Shown: positions 9,001 to 16,869 of the stretch, one piece after another
Numbering within the stretch: position 1 is the stretch's first letter
Layout: each line of letters opens with the position of its first letter
From: Gemmatimonadota bacterium
GTDB taxonomy: Bacteria; Gemmatimonadota; Gemmatimonadetes; Gemmatimonadales; GWC2-71-9
Assembly: GCA_003223395.1 (NCBI GenBank)
Contig: QHUZ01000024.1
Location: 1 to 64,000 of the forward strand
DNA: 64,000 bases
Reading direction: 5' to 3'
Notes under the pieces: generated by a model
The model's database searches: none
What the model was told of the DNA's origin: nothing
Seen by the model: only the letters and a program-made list of their open reading frames with translations
Translations under genes and position numbers: made by a program

Positions 9001-10271
9001 TCGTAGCGCCCGGCGGCGCGGTACGCATCGTCCAGCAGCTCGACCGGGTGGCGGGCGCGAGCGGCGCTGCCGGCGGCCGCGAGTCCGGCGCCGATCTGCA
9101 TGAGACATCCCGGATTGCCGGTCGCGACCACTTGCGGCGCGGCTTCCCGCAGCCGATCGATCTTCGTCTGGAGCACGGCGCGCGACATCTCGGGCTCGAG
9201 CAACGTGAACAGGCCGGCACTGCCACAGCATTCCGCCGCTCCTGGAACCGGCACGAGCTCGAGTAGCGGGATCGCGGCGAACAGCTTGAGCGGTTGCACG
9301 GCGATGCCTTGCGCGTGCAGCAAGTGGCATGGCGGATCGTACGCGACGTGCAGGTCGAGCGGCTCCCCAGCCACCGGTCCCTTCATGGCGCTGCCGGCAA
9401 GCAGCTCGGTGACGTCGCGCACGCGAGCACCAAATCGTTCCCCGCGCAGATCGTCGAGCAGCCGCCCGTATTCCTTCATCAAAGCACCGCAGCCGGCGCT
9501 GTTGACGACGATCGGCTCGTCGCCATCACCAAAGGCGTCGACGTTGACGCGAGCCAGTGCACGGGCTTCGTCGAGCAGTCCGGCGTGGGCATGCAGCGCG
9601 CCGCAGCAGACCTGGCCACTGACGTCGCGGACTTGATATCCATTCACACCGAGCGTTCGGATTGTCGCGTCGTGGACATGGGAGAAGAGGCCCTGCATGA
9701 CGCAGCCGCGGAATAAGAGGGTGGCGAGGGGCGGCGAAGGGCGGCGAATGGCGGCAGGGGCAACTTGGCGGGCTTTTGCCGCCTTCCGCCGCCCTCCACC
9801 GCCCTGCGCCGCCCTGGTTGCAGCCAGCATCCCCATCGCAAACCCGAACCGTCCCCAGCCAGCGAGCAGTCGCGGCAGTCCCGTTGCTCGCAGCACGCGG
9901 GCGAACCAATACACCACGGAGCTGATGCCAGGCGTCGTCAGCGCCCAAAGTGCCAGCCGAGCCACTCCGGGCACCGGGCGTGACCCCGCGATCCGAGACC
10001 GAGCGGCCTCGAGCCCGTGGCCGTACTGCACGCCCGATGGACAGACCGGTTCGCAGCCGCGGCAACCGAGGCAACGGTCGAGGTGGGAGATGAGCGCGGG
10101 GTCGGTCGCGGCGATGTCGCCGCGCTCGAGCCCCCGCATCAGCTCGATGCGGCCGCGTGGTGAGTCGGATTCATCTCCGGTGGCGAGGAACGTCGGACAA
10201 GCTTGAAGGCAAAACCCGCAGTGTACGCACGCGTCGAGCCCTTCAAATCCTCCCCGGGCAATCCCCGTCAT
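8997..10271 (-). CDS. glcF: Glycolate oxidase iron-sulfur subunit GlcF
   Basis: A 424-residue subunit that passes electrons from glycolate oxidised by GlcD/GlcE to the respiratory chain. Two 4Fe-4S cluster motifs open the protein, CVHCGFCLQACP and CLGCRGCEPVCP. Two CCG domains follow (CCGALHAHAG and CCGSAGLF). The start at 10271 overlaps the glcE stop as ATGA. Residues about 153-182 are a Gly/Arg/Pro-rich insert encoded by an imperfect inverted repeat of GGGCGGCGA-like units. It falls between the ferredoxin part and the first CCG domain, so it probably extends a linker without harming function. Confidence 0.9.
   Translation of the reverse strand: MTGIARGGFEGLDACVHCGFCLQACPTFLATGDESDSPRGRIELMRGLERGDIAATDPALISHLDRCLGCRGCEPVCPSGVQYGHGLEAARSRIAGSRPVPGVARLALWALTTPGISSVVYWFARVLRATGLPRLLAGWGRFGFAMGMLAATRAAQGGGGRRKAAKARQVAPAAIRRPSPPLATLLFRGCVMQGLFSHVHDATIRTLGVNGYQVRDVSGQVCCGALHAHAGLLDEARALARVNVDAFGDGDEPIVVNSAGCGALMKEYGRLLDDLRGERFGARVRDVTELLAGSAMKGPVAGEPLDLHVAYDPPCHLLHAQGIAVQPLKLFAAIPLLELVPVPGAAECCGSAGLFTLLEPEMSRAVLQTKIDRLREAAPQVVATGNPGCLMQIGAGLAAAGSAARARHPVELLDDAYRAAGRYE
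9728..9815. repeat. In-frame inverted GC-rich repeat inside glcF
   Basis: The left arm consists of GGGCGGCGAA/T units (9728-9760) and the right arm of CCGCCCTCC/TGC-type units (9778-9815). The centre is about 17 bases, and the two arms are imperfect reverse complements. The element adds roughly 30 codons to glcF without a stop or frameshift. Confidence 0.65.
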
Positions 10272-11476
10272 GAGCCTTCTGTGGCGACGACGAGAGCACC
10301 ACCGGGATCGAATGTGCGCCGCAGGCCGGCGACGAGCGGGCCGACGCCCTCGCGGTATGCCCCGAAGTGACCGACGGCGCCGCGCAGGGGCCACGGCGCG
10401 CGCTCGAGCGTGAGCGGCACCTCGAGCCCGGCGAGCGTGCGGCGCAGCCGCTGCAGGCGATCGATGTTCGTGTCACCGGTCCAGCGGATCGCGCCGGCGG
10501 CCGGAGAGGCGGAGATCCATTCATCGCCCAGCTGATGCTGCAGGAGATCGAGCAGCTCGTCACTCGCCGCCGGGACGCCGCCGATGCGGAACGTCACGGG
10601 CCGAACCGAGAATCCCTCCGCCAGCCGCATCCAGAACGCATGTGCCTCCTCGGCCCGTAGCGGCGAGAACCGGCCGCCGCCACTCGCGGCGCCGAGTCCC
10701 GCTTCGTCCGCCGCCACCAGCGCGGGCGATCCGGCGAGCCGCACGGCCAGGACCCAGCGCTCGCGCCGCGCGAGGGCCGGCGAGACGAGCTCGAGCGCGG
10801 CGGGCGTGAGCCCGGCGGCCGCGATGTCCTCGCCGACCTGCGTCAGGTCTTCGCGCGCCCCTTCGAGCACGTAGGTGACGTCGGCGCGGGGCAGGGTGCG
10901 CAGTCGCAAGTGCACGAGCACGATGACGCCGAACGCGCCGAATCCGCCGGCCTGCAGCCGGGTGAGGTCGTAGCCGGCGACGTTCTTCATGACCCGCCCG
11001 CCGCTTTGCACCATGCGACCGTCACCGGTCACGAAGGTGACGCCGAGCAGATGATCCTTGATCGGTCCGAAGCCGTGCCGCAGCGGGCCGGCCGTCGCGG
11101 TCGAGACGACCGAGCCGAGCGTGCGTCCGGCCAGACCGGGCGGATCGATCGCGAGCCACGCACCGCGGTCGGCGAGCTGCTGGCGCAGCTGATCGAGCCC
11201 GATGCCGGCCTCCGCGGTCGCCGTGAGGTCGGAGGGCTCGATCGCGGGGATGCGGTCGAGGCGCCGAGTCGTCAGGGCGAGATCGGCGGGGGCGTCGCTC
11301 TGCAGCCACGTCCCTGCGCCCTCGATCCGCACTCGCCACCCTTCTTGATGTGCAGTCCCCAGCAGCAACGCCACGGCATCGGGCGAGCCCGGTGCGACGC
11401 GGGGTACGCGATCCGTGCCGGCCTCGAGGACGGCCCCCTCGCCGAGGAGCGCGGTGACTTTCTCGAGGATCGTCAT
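10268..11476 (-). CDS. glcE: Glycolate oxidase FAD-binding subunit GlcE
   Basis: A 402-residue FAD-binding PCMH-type protein, the second flavin subunit of glycolate dehydrogenase. The N-terminal FAD domain has VRIEGAGTWLQ in place of the usual PxGxGT loop and a conserved PGLAGRTLGSVVSTATAGPLRHG segment split over the pyrophosphate loop. The RVMKNVAGYDLTRL block is characteristic of GlcE. It sits between glcD and glcF with ATGA overlaps on both sides, the arrangement expected for a three-subunit complex at the inner face of the cytoplasmic membrane. Confidence 0.88.
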   Translation of the reverse strand: MTILEKVTALLGEGAVLEAGTDRVPRVAPGSPDAVALLLGTAHQEGWRVRIEGAGTWLQSDAPADLALTTRRLDRIPAIEPSDLTATAEAGIGLDQLRQQLADRGAWLAIDPPGLAGRTLGSVVSTATAGPLRHGFGPIKDHLLGVTFVTGDGRMVQSGGRVMKNVAGYDLTRLQAGGFGAFGVIVLVHLRLRTLPRADVTYVLEGAREDLTQVGEDIAAAGLTPAALELVSPALARRERWVLAVRLAGSPALVAADEAGLGAASGGGRFSPLRAEEAHAFWMRLAEGFSVRPVTFRIGGVPAASDELLDLLQHQLGDEWISASPAAGAIRWTGDTNIDRLQRLRRTLAGLEVPLTLERAPWPLRGAVGHFGAYREGVGPLVAGLRRTFDPGGALVVATEGS

Positions 11477-12939
11477 GCGGCCTCGCCCCGGGGCGCGGCC
11501 CCGCGGCTCCCGACCCGGTCACCACGCGCATGCGTCCACTCGCGGCAGGCGTGTACCGGAACCACCTTTCCCGGGTTCACGCGTTCATCTGGATCAAACA
11601 CCCTCCGCACCGCCTGCATCGCTCCCAGCGATTCCGCATCGAAGATCAACGGCATGTAGCGCATCTTGTCGATACCCACGCCGTGCTCGCCAGTAATCGT
11701 GCCGCCCGCTGCAATACACGCCTGCATGATCTCGGCGCTCGCCGCCTCGACCTTGTTCTTGAGAACCGGATCGGTCGCGTCGAACGAAATGTTGGGATGG
11801 AGATTGCCGTCGCCCGCGTGGAAGACGTTGCTCACGACCAGGCCGTAATGTGTGGCGATCGCTGCAATCGTTTCGAGGACCTGCGGCAGGACGGAGCGCG
11901 GCACGACGGCATCCTGTACGACGAGGTCGCGCGACAGGCGACCCATCGCGCCGAATGCCTTCTTGCGGCCCTGCCACAGCCGCTCGCGCTCCGCCTCGGT
12001 CGCCGCAGATCTCACGGATCGCGCGCCCGATTGACGCAGCAGATCGGTGACCACGTCCGTCTCCGCCACCACGGCATCGCTGTTGCGGCCGTCGATCTCG
12101 ACGAGCAGCACGGCCGCGGCGTCGCGCGGATATCCCGCGGCGTACACCGAGTCCTCCACGGCGTTGATGCAGGACTGATCCATCATCTCGAGCGCCGCCG
12201 GCACAATGCCGGTGGCGATGATGGCCGACACCGCCTCGCCCGCCGTGCGCAACCCGGTAAAGTCGGCGAGCAGCGTTCTGACCGCGCGCGGCAGGGGCGT
12301 GAGCCGCACCGTGATCCTGGTGGCGATGCCGAAGTTGCCTTCCGACCCGACGAAGACGCCCACGAGGTCGGGACCCCACGACTCGCCGCTCGGGCTGCCG
12401 ATCTCCACGAGGGAGCCGTCGGCGAGCAGCACCTCGAGCGCGAGGATGTGGTTGGCCGTGACGCCGTACTTCAAGCAGTGCGGTCCGCCCGCGTTTTCGG
12501 CGACGTTGCCGCCGATCGTGCACGCGCTCTGGCTCGACGGATCGGGCGCGTACTGGAGCCCGGCCGGCCGCGCCGCCGCGCCGAGCTTCGCGTTGACGAC
12601 GCCGGGCTCGACGACCGCCAACCGGCTGTCGCGATCGATGCGAACGATGCGATTGAGTCGCGTGAGAACAAGCAGAACGGAGCCTTCAGCTGCGAGCGCA
12701 CCGCCCGAGAGCCCGGTGCCCGCGCCCCGCGGCACGAAGGAAACGCCGAGTGCGGCGAGCAGGCGCACGACGGCGACCAGCTCTTCGCGCGTACCGGGGA
12801 GAACGACGAGATCAGGAATGAGACGATGAGTGGGGAGACCGTCCATCGAGTACGTCAACCGTTCAGCCCGAGCTTCTCGAACGTGTCTAACGCCAACGAT
12901 GGCGGCGAGATCGCGAGCAAGGACGGAAGGCGCGGACAT
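11473..12939 (-). CDS. glcD: Glycolate oxidase subunit GlcD (FAD-linked)
   Basis: The 488-residue catalytic subunit oxidises glycolate (or D-lactate) to the 2-oxo acid. The FAD pyrophosphate loop is PRGAGTGLSGGA, followed by the IGGNVAENAGG segment. The family signature GEHGVGIDKMRYM lies near the C-terminus together with the metal-site HAGDGNLHPN. The start at 12939 (MSAPSVLA) is favoured over 12996 because a promoter -10 box ends only five bases upstream of it and would exclude the longer form. This makes the transcript essentially leaderless. It is the first gene of the minus-strand run. Confidence 0.9.
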   Translation of the reverse strand: MSAPSVLARDLAAIVGVRHVREARAERLTYSMDGLPTHRLIPDLVVLPGTREELVAVVRLLAALGVSFVPRGAGTGLSGGALAAEGSVLLVLTRLNRIVRIDRDSRLAVVEPGVVNAKLGAAARPAGLQYAPDPSSQSACTIGGNVAENAGGPHCLKYGVTANHILALEVLLADGSLVEIGSPSGESWGPDLVGVFVGSEGNFGIATRITVRLTPLPRAVRTLLADFTGLRTAGEAVSAIIATGIVPAALEMMDQSCINAVEDSVYAAGYPRDAAAVLLVEIDGRNSDAVVAETDVVTDLLRQSGARSVRSAATEAERERLWQGRKKAFGAMGRLSRDLVVQDAVVPRSVLPQVLETIAAIATHYGLVVSNVFHAGDGNLHPNISFDATDPVLKNKVEAASAEIMQACIAAGGTITGEHGVGIDKMRYMPLIFDAESLGAMQAVRRVFDPDERVNPGKVVPVHACREWTHARGDRVGSRGAAPRGEAA

Positions 12940-12944
12940 GCTAT

Positions 12945-12974
12945 ATACTAGATGTACAGACGCACCGCGGTAAA
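12945..12974 (-). promoter_or_regulatory. Probable promoter of glcD operon, near-leaderless
   Basis: On the minus strand a -35 TTTACC (12969-12974) is separated by 18 bases from a -10 TAGTAT (12945-12950). The glcD ATG begins at 12939, so transcription should start at or next to the start codon. Confidence 0.5.
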
Positions 12975-12980
12975 CAGGCA

Positions 12981-13017
12981 AGAGGGGCCGAGACAATCGT
13001 GTTGTCCCGACCCCTCT
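12981..13017 (-). terminator. Stem-loop terminator downstream of the sigma factor gene
   Basis: A 16-pair stem with two mismatches (12981-12996 against 13002-13017) has a 5-base loop in an otherwise non-coding gap. On the minus strand it is followed by a weak T-rich stretch. It lies 50 bases after the sigma gene and immediately before the glcD promoter, so it can separate the two transcription units. Confidence 0.6.
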
Positions 13018-13068
13018 AGACTATGGCCCGCTGCTGCGTCTGTGGTCCTAGTTTTTGCAGGTCCTCGC

Positions 13069-13962
13069 TTAAGCCGCTCTCCAGAACCCCTTCAAAGCCT
13101 TCCCATCCGGAGATTCGCGCAGCTTTTCAAACGCCCGTTCTCTAATCTGCCGGATTCTCTCACGGGTGACGCCCATCAGCGCGCCGATCTTCTCGAGCGT
13201 CATCGCCTCGCTGCCCTCTTCGAGCCCGTAATAGAGATAGAGAATCTTGCGCTCGCGCGGCGTCAGGTACTTCTGGAAGATCCGATCGATGAACTCGCGC
13301 ATCAACTTGCCGTCGGTGCGCTCTTCGATCTCGCCGCCCTCCTGGCCCGCGAAACGCTCGCCGAGCGTCGCGGCATCCTTGTCGGTGCGATCGACCGGCG
13401 CGTCGAGCGACAGCTCCGCGGCCGTCATGCGGCGCGCGGTGCGGACGTTCTCGACGGAGTCCTCGAGTGCCTGCGCGATCTCGTTGTCGGTGGGTTCGCG
13501 GCCGAGCTCTTGCGACAAATACGTTTCGGTACGGCTCATGCGGATCAACTGCGAGTTCTGGTTGAGTGGAATGCGCACGCTACGCGTTTGTTCCGCCAAC
13601 GCCTTCAGCACCGCCTGGCGCACCCACCACACCGCGTACGAAATGAACTTGACGCCCTGGTCGGGATCGAACTTCTTCACCGCCTTGAGCAACCCTTCGT
13701 TGCCGATGGCGACGAGCTCGGAGAGATCGAGACCGTGGCCCTGATATTTTTTGACGTAGGAGATGACAAATCGGAGATTGGCGGTGACTAACCGCTCGGC
13801 CGCTTTTTCGTCACCGCGTTGCACGCGACGGGCGAGCCGACGTTCTTCAGCCGGGTCTTTGATGAGGGGAAGTTTTTGTATGTCTTGCAGGTATTGGTCG
13901 AATGCTCCGGAGGGGGTGGTGCGGAAAAAGGCCTTCGCCTTGCCGCCATTCGACCTCGCCAT
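13069..13962 (-). CDS. Short RpoD/RpoS-type sigma-70 factor
   Basis: A 297-residue sigma factor with regions 1.2 through 4 but no region 1.1 and no non-conserved insert. Region 1.2 is visible in FDQYLQDI, region 2 in NLRFVISYVKKYQG and the -10 recognition helix in VKFISYAVWWVRQAV. Region 3 includes SQELGREPTDNEIAQAL, and region 4.2 is the HTH in TLEKIGALMGVTRERIRQIRE. The complete core-binding and -35/-10 modules argue for a group 1 or group 2 factor rather than an ECF factor. It has its own strong promoter and a downstream hairpin, so it is monocistronic. Whether it is the primary factor cannot be decided from this window. Confidence 0.9.
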   Translation of the reverse strand: MARSNGGKAKAFFRTTPSGAFDQYLQDIQKLPLIKDPAEERRLARRVQRGDEKAAERLVTANLRFVISYVKKYQGHGLDLSELVAIGNEGLLKAVKKFDPDQGVKFISYAVWWVRQAVLKALAEQTRSVRIPLNQNSQLIRMSRTETYLSQELGREPTDNEIAQALEDSVENVRTARRMTAAELSLDAPVDRTDKDAATLGERFAGQEGGEIEERTDGKLMREFIDRIFQKYLTPRERKILYLYYGLEEGSEAMTLEKIGALMGVTRERIRQIRERAFEKLRESPDGKALKGFWRAA

Positions 13963-14040
13963 GCGCGACTCCCCGTGAAACGCGAGTGGGTGTGGATACG
14001 GCGGGTCACACCGCCATTCAGGCCACCTAAACCACGCGCC

Positions 14041-14069
14041 AATATAGGTTTTCCTGCCAATACGTGCAA
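14041..14069 (-). promoter_or_regulatory. Strong sigma-70-type promoter of the sigma factor gene
   Basis: Minus-strand -35 TTGCAC (14064-14069), a 17-base spacer and -10 TATATT (14041-14046) lie about 80 bases upstream of the start at 13962. The leader is long enough for regulation; no obvious structure was recognised in it. Confidence 0.75.
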
Positions 14070-14079
14070 ATTAACGCAG

Positions 14080-14152
14080 TTTTCCACATCACAAATTATT
14101 GGGTTTGTAGGGATTCCCCCGTTTGTCCACTATCCACAGAACCTGTGGAAAA
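14080..14152. other. Cluster of DnaA-box-like sequences
   Basis: Three 9-mers differ by one base from TTATCCACA: TTTTCCACA at 14080-14088, CTATCCACA at 14130-14138, and TTTTCCACA on the minus strand at 14144-14152. A looser TTTGTCCAC sits at 14122-14130. They occupy the most AT-rich non-coding gap of the window (13963-14238), between the sigma factor promoter and the aroB stop. The rest of that gap holds no gene. Confidence 0.5.
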
Positions 14153-14238
14153 TGCAACTGACACACTGTAAACGCATAGCCTGCACGTCAATCCGAAGGA
14201 TGAGATTTACGCTGTGGAGACGTGGAAAGGAATGTGGG

Positions 14239-15342
14239 CTACGTGTTAACCAGACCCTGACGAATCGTCGCCTCCGCGACAGGCACGGTCCAGCCTTGTC
14301 CGTCGCTGCCATAGGCGCGACCGATCGCGCTGGGGAGTGCGAGATGAATCTCTCCGGCGCGCACCTTCTTGTCCGCCCGCATGGCCGCGATCAGGTCATC
14401 CACGTCACTCGCGTCCGGACGCTCCACCGGCAAATGCAAGCGTTCCAGAACGGCGCTGATGCGCTGCGACGTGCCGGTTGCCGCGATGCCGAGTGTTTCG
14501 GCGAGCCGGCTTTCGTAGACCATGCCGATCGCGACCGCTTCGCCGTGCAGGATCTCGTACTTCGACGTGGCTTCGATCGCGTGTCCGACCGTGTGACCGA
14601 AATTCAAGATCGCGCGCTTCCCTTTTTCTCGTTCATCCTGGGCGACGACTGCGGCCTTGATCTCCACCGAGCGGCGCACGACGCGCTCGAGCGCCGGCGC
14701 GTGTTTCGCGAAGATCGCGGCGTATTCGTTTTCGAGAAACGCAAAGTATTCCGCGTCCGCGATCGCGCCGTGCTTCACAGCTTCGGCGAGCCCGGCCGCG
14801 AGCTGGACGCTCGACAGCGAGCCGAGCAGTTCCGGATCGGCGATGACCACGCGCGGCTGATGGAACGCCCCGAGCAGGTTCTTGCCGGCGGGGACATCGA
14901 CACCGGTCTTGCCGCCGATCGAGGAATCGATCATCGCCAGCAAGGTGGTCGGCACCTGCACCAGCGGCACCCCGCGGAGATACGTGGCGGCAACAAAGCC
15001 GCCGACGTCGTTCACCACGCCGCCCCCCAGAGCGATCACCGCGCAGTCGCGCCCCAGATGCGCCGCGAGCATCCGATCTGACAGCGCGGCCCACGTGTCG
15101 CGAGTCTTGTTCGACTCTCCGGCCGGAAACGTGATCAGTTCGACCTGACACCCGCCACCAGACACATGTTTCGCAATCGACTCGCCATAAAGTTTTCCCA
15201 CATGCGAATCAGAGATCACCGCGTACGCCGCAGCCGGACAATACTGCGGCAGGACCTTATCCAGCTGCTGGATGAGACCGGGAGCGATCAGGATGTCGTA
15301 GGAGGCATCCCGCTGCTCGACCAGCGGGACCCGGATGGTCAC
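14239..15342 (-). CDS. aroB: 3-dehydroquinate synthase
   Basis: The 367-residue NAD- and metal-dependent enzyme makes 3-dehydroquinate from DAHP, the second step of the shikimate pathway. The NAD-binding segment IALGGGVVNDVGGFVAATYLRG and the SIGGKTGVDVPAGKNL substrate block are present. The metal-binding residues lie in EAVKHG, NFGHTVGHAIE and LHGEAVAIGM. The GTG start at 15342 overlaps the stop of the adenosyltransferase gene as GTGA. A longer reading to 15492 would lie inside that gene and was rejected. Confidence 0.93.
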   Translation of the reverse strand: MTIRVPLVEQRDASYDILIAPGLIQQLDKVLPQYCPAAAYAVISDSHVGKLYGESIAKHVSGGGCQVELITFPAGESNKTRDTWAALSDRMLAAHLGRDCAVIALGGGVVNDVGGFVAATYLRGVPLVQVPTTLLAMIDSSIGGKTGVDVPAGKNLLGAFHQPRVVIADPELLGSLSSVQLAAGLAEAVKHGAIADAEYFAFLENEYAAIFAKHAPALERVVRRSVEIKAAVVAQDEREKGKRAILNFGHTVGHAIEATSKYEILHGEAVAIGMVYESRLAETLGIAATGTSQRISAVLERLHLPVERPDASDVDDLIAAMRADKKVRAGEIHLALPSAIGRAYGSDGQGWTVPVAEATIRQGLVNT

Positions 15343-15890
15343 CACGCGATGTCCTCGTGGCCGGTCTGCATGTTCACCGCGCGCGCGAGCACGAAGAGCA
15401 AATCGGACAGCCGGTTGAGATAATGAATGATCGACGCGTTGATCTTCTGGTCGCGAGCGAGGGCCACGACTGAGCGCTCCGCACGACGACACACCGTGCG
15501 CGCGACGTGAAACGCGGCGGCCTTGGGGGTCCCCCCAGGAAGAATGAAATTCTTGAGCGGGAGCAGCTTCGCTTCATGTTTGTCGATGACATCTTCCAGC
15601 GCACCAACGTCGGACGCATTTATCGTCGTACCGCTGCGCGCGAGCGCTTTAGCGAGTTTCGTGGGGTCGGGTGTCGCCAGCTCGGCTCCGATTGTGAATA
15701 GATCGCGCTGAATGGTCTGAATGAGCGAAGACTCGAAGCTCTGGGGCGCCAGCGAAGCGGCAAAGCCAATCGCAGCGTTGGCCTCGTCCACGTCGCCGTA
15801 GGCCTGCACGCGCGGATCGTCTTTGGGAACGCGGCCGCCGCCGAAGAGTCCCGTCTCACCTGCATCACCAGTCTTCGTGTAGATCTTCAC
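15339..15890 (-). CDS. pduO: PduO-type ATP:cob(I)alamin adenosyltransferase
   Basis: A 183-residue trimeric helical enzyme that transfers the adenosyl group of ATP to cob(I)alamin to give coenzyme B12. The family opening KIYTKTGDAGETGLFGGGR (ATP-binding loop) and the DVDEANAAIG helix are intact. The C-terminal CRRAERSVVAL and YLNRLSDLLFVLAR segments carry the residues that hold the corrin. The GTG start at 15890 gives exactly the normal length. The extension toward 16085 is low-complexity and overlaps the neighbouring lipoprotein gene. Confidence 0.9.
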   Translation of the reverse strand: MKIYTKTGDAGETGLFGGGRVPKDDPRVQAYGDVDEANAAIGFAASLAPQSFESSLIQTIQRDLFTIGAELATPDPTKLAKALARSGTTINASDVGALEDVIDKHEAKLLPLKNFILPGGTPKAAAFHVARTVCRRAERSVVALARDQKINASIIHYLNRLSDLLFVLARAVNMQTGHEDIAW

Positions 15891-15906
15891 GGGGTGAACG
15901 TAATGC

Positions 15907-16869
15907 TCAGGGGCAGCGGAGCGCGAGCGGTTGTGTGGCGATGACGCGTCGGGTGGCCGCGTCGACGGCGGTGGCACGCGAATCGCGCGGCGACACGTCG
16001 GCGATCTGGTCGATGAGGAGCAGTGCGCCACCGGCCGCATCGGTGACCGCACCACGCAAGGAATATCGCATCCGCTGGCGCGCAAACTCCTCTGCGGAGC
16101 GGGGCGATACGATCATGCCGCGATGCAGGCGCAGGCGTTGCGGCCGGACGACCCAGTGCAGCTCCCGCAAGTCAGGATCGGTGACGGCGACGCCCGTGAT
16201 CAGCGTCGTATCGATCTTGGTCTCGGCCACCGTGGCGACAAACGTCGCGCGAAATCCGACGGCGTACTGCGAGCGGAGGGCGACAATCTCGCCGGCGTCC
16301 GCGGCCTGGTCGGCATCGAGTGTCGGTGGATGCAGGAGCCCCAGCGTTCGCCCTCGCGTCGCTACCTCTGCGCGGTCCACGACTCGCCTGACGAGCGCCA
16401 GCGCGTCGGCGGTGGCGAGACGAGGTCGCGGTCTTCCCGCGCCGCCGACGAACGGCGCCGCGTCGAGCAGCGCGACGACGGTCACGTGCGAGGGGGGTGT
16501 GCTGCGGCCGCCCGCGCCACCGGGCGGGAACGCGAGCACCAACTCCGTGACGATTGTGGGCGAGCTACACGTCTGCGCCGCGTGGAAGCGGGCCAGCGTC
16601 AAGCGCGCCGGTGCGGCGCCGTTTGCCGAGAGGACCGTCAGGCTGGAGCTGTTGCGCGCGTCTACGGCGACGAGCGGCTGCCCCGCGAGGGTGTCCATCA
16701 GGTCGCTGTTGTGGGTGAGTTGGCGGTAGAAGTCGCGCGCGAAGCGATCGTCCGCGACGAACACATGCGCTTCGCCACCCAGGCTCCACCCCAGCGCGGC
16801 GTGCGGTCGCCCACTGGCGCAGCCCAGTAGACCCAGGACGACAAGCAAGCTAGCGTTGGCGCGATGCAA
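15907..16869 (-). CDS. Putative lipoprotein, function unknown
   Basis: A 320-residue protein with a short signal and lipobox (LLVVLGLLGC), so it is likely anchored to a membrane facing the periplasm. No catalytic motif is recognised. Several beta-strand-like stretches alternate with acidic and Thr-rich segments (ATVAETKIDTTLITG, DQIADVSPRDSRATAVDAATRRV). The TTG start at 16869 overlaps the start of the divergent reductase gene by six bases. A second TTG nearer the lipobox (about 16848) would avoid this but leave almost no signal peptide n-region. Confidence 0.6.
   Translation of the reverse strand: MHRANASLLVVLGLLGCASGRPHAALGWSLGGEAHVFVADDRFARDFYRQLTHNSDLMDTLAGQPLVAVDARNSSSLTVLSANGAAPARLTLARFHAAQTCSSPTIVTELVLAFPPGGAGGRSTPPSHVTVVALLDAAPFVGGAGRPRPRLATADALALVRRVVDRAEVATRGRTLGLLHPPTLDADQAADAGEIVALRSQYAVGFRATFVATVAETKIDTTLITGVAVTDPDLRELHWVVRPQRLRLHRGMIVSPRSAEEFARQRMRYSLRGAVTDAAGGALLLIDQIADVSPRDSRATAVDAATRRVIATQPLALRCP

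Noticed and set aside
16848..16869. Shorter start (TTG about 16848) for the putative lipoprotein
   Set aside because: It removes the basic n-region needed for a signal peptide; the longer form fits better despite overlapping the divergent gene.
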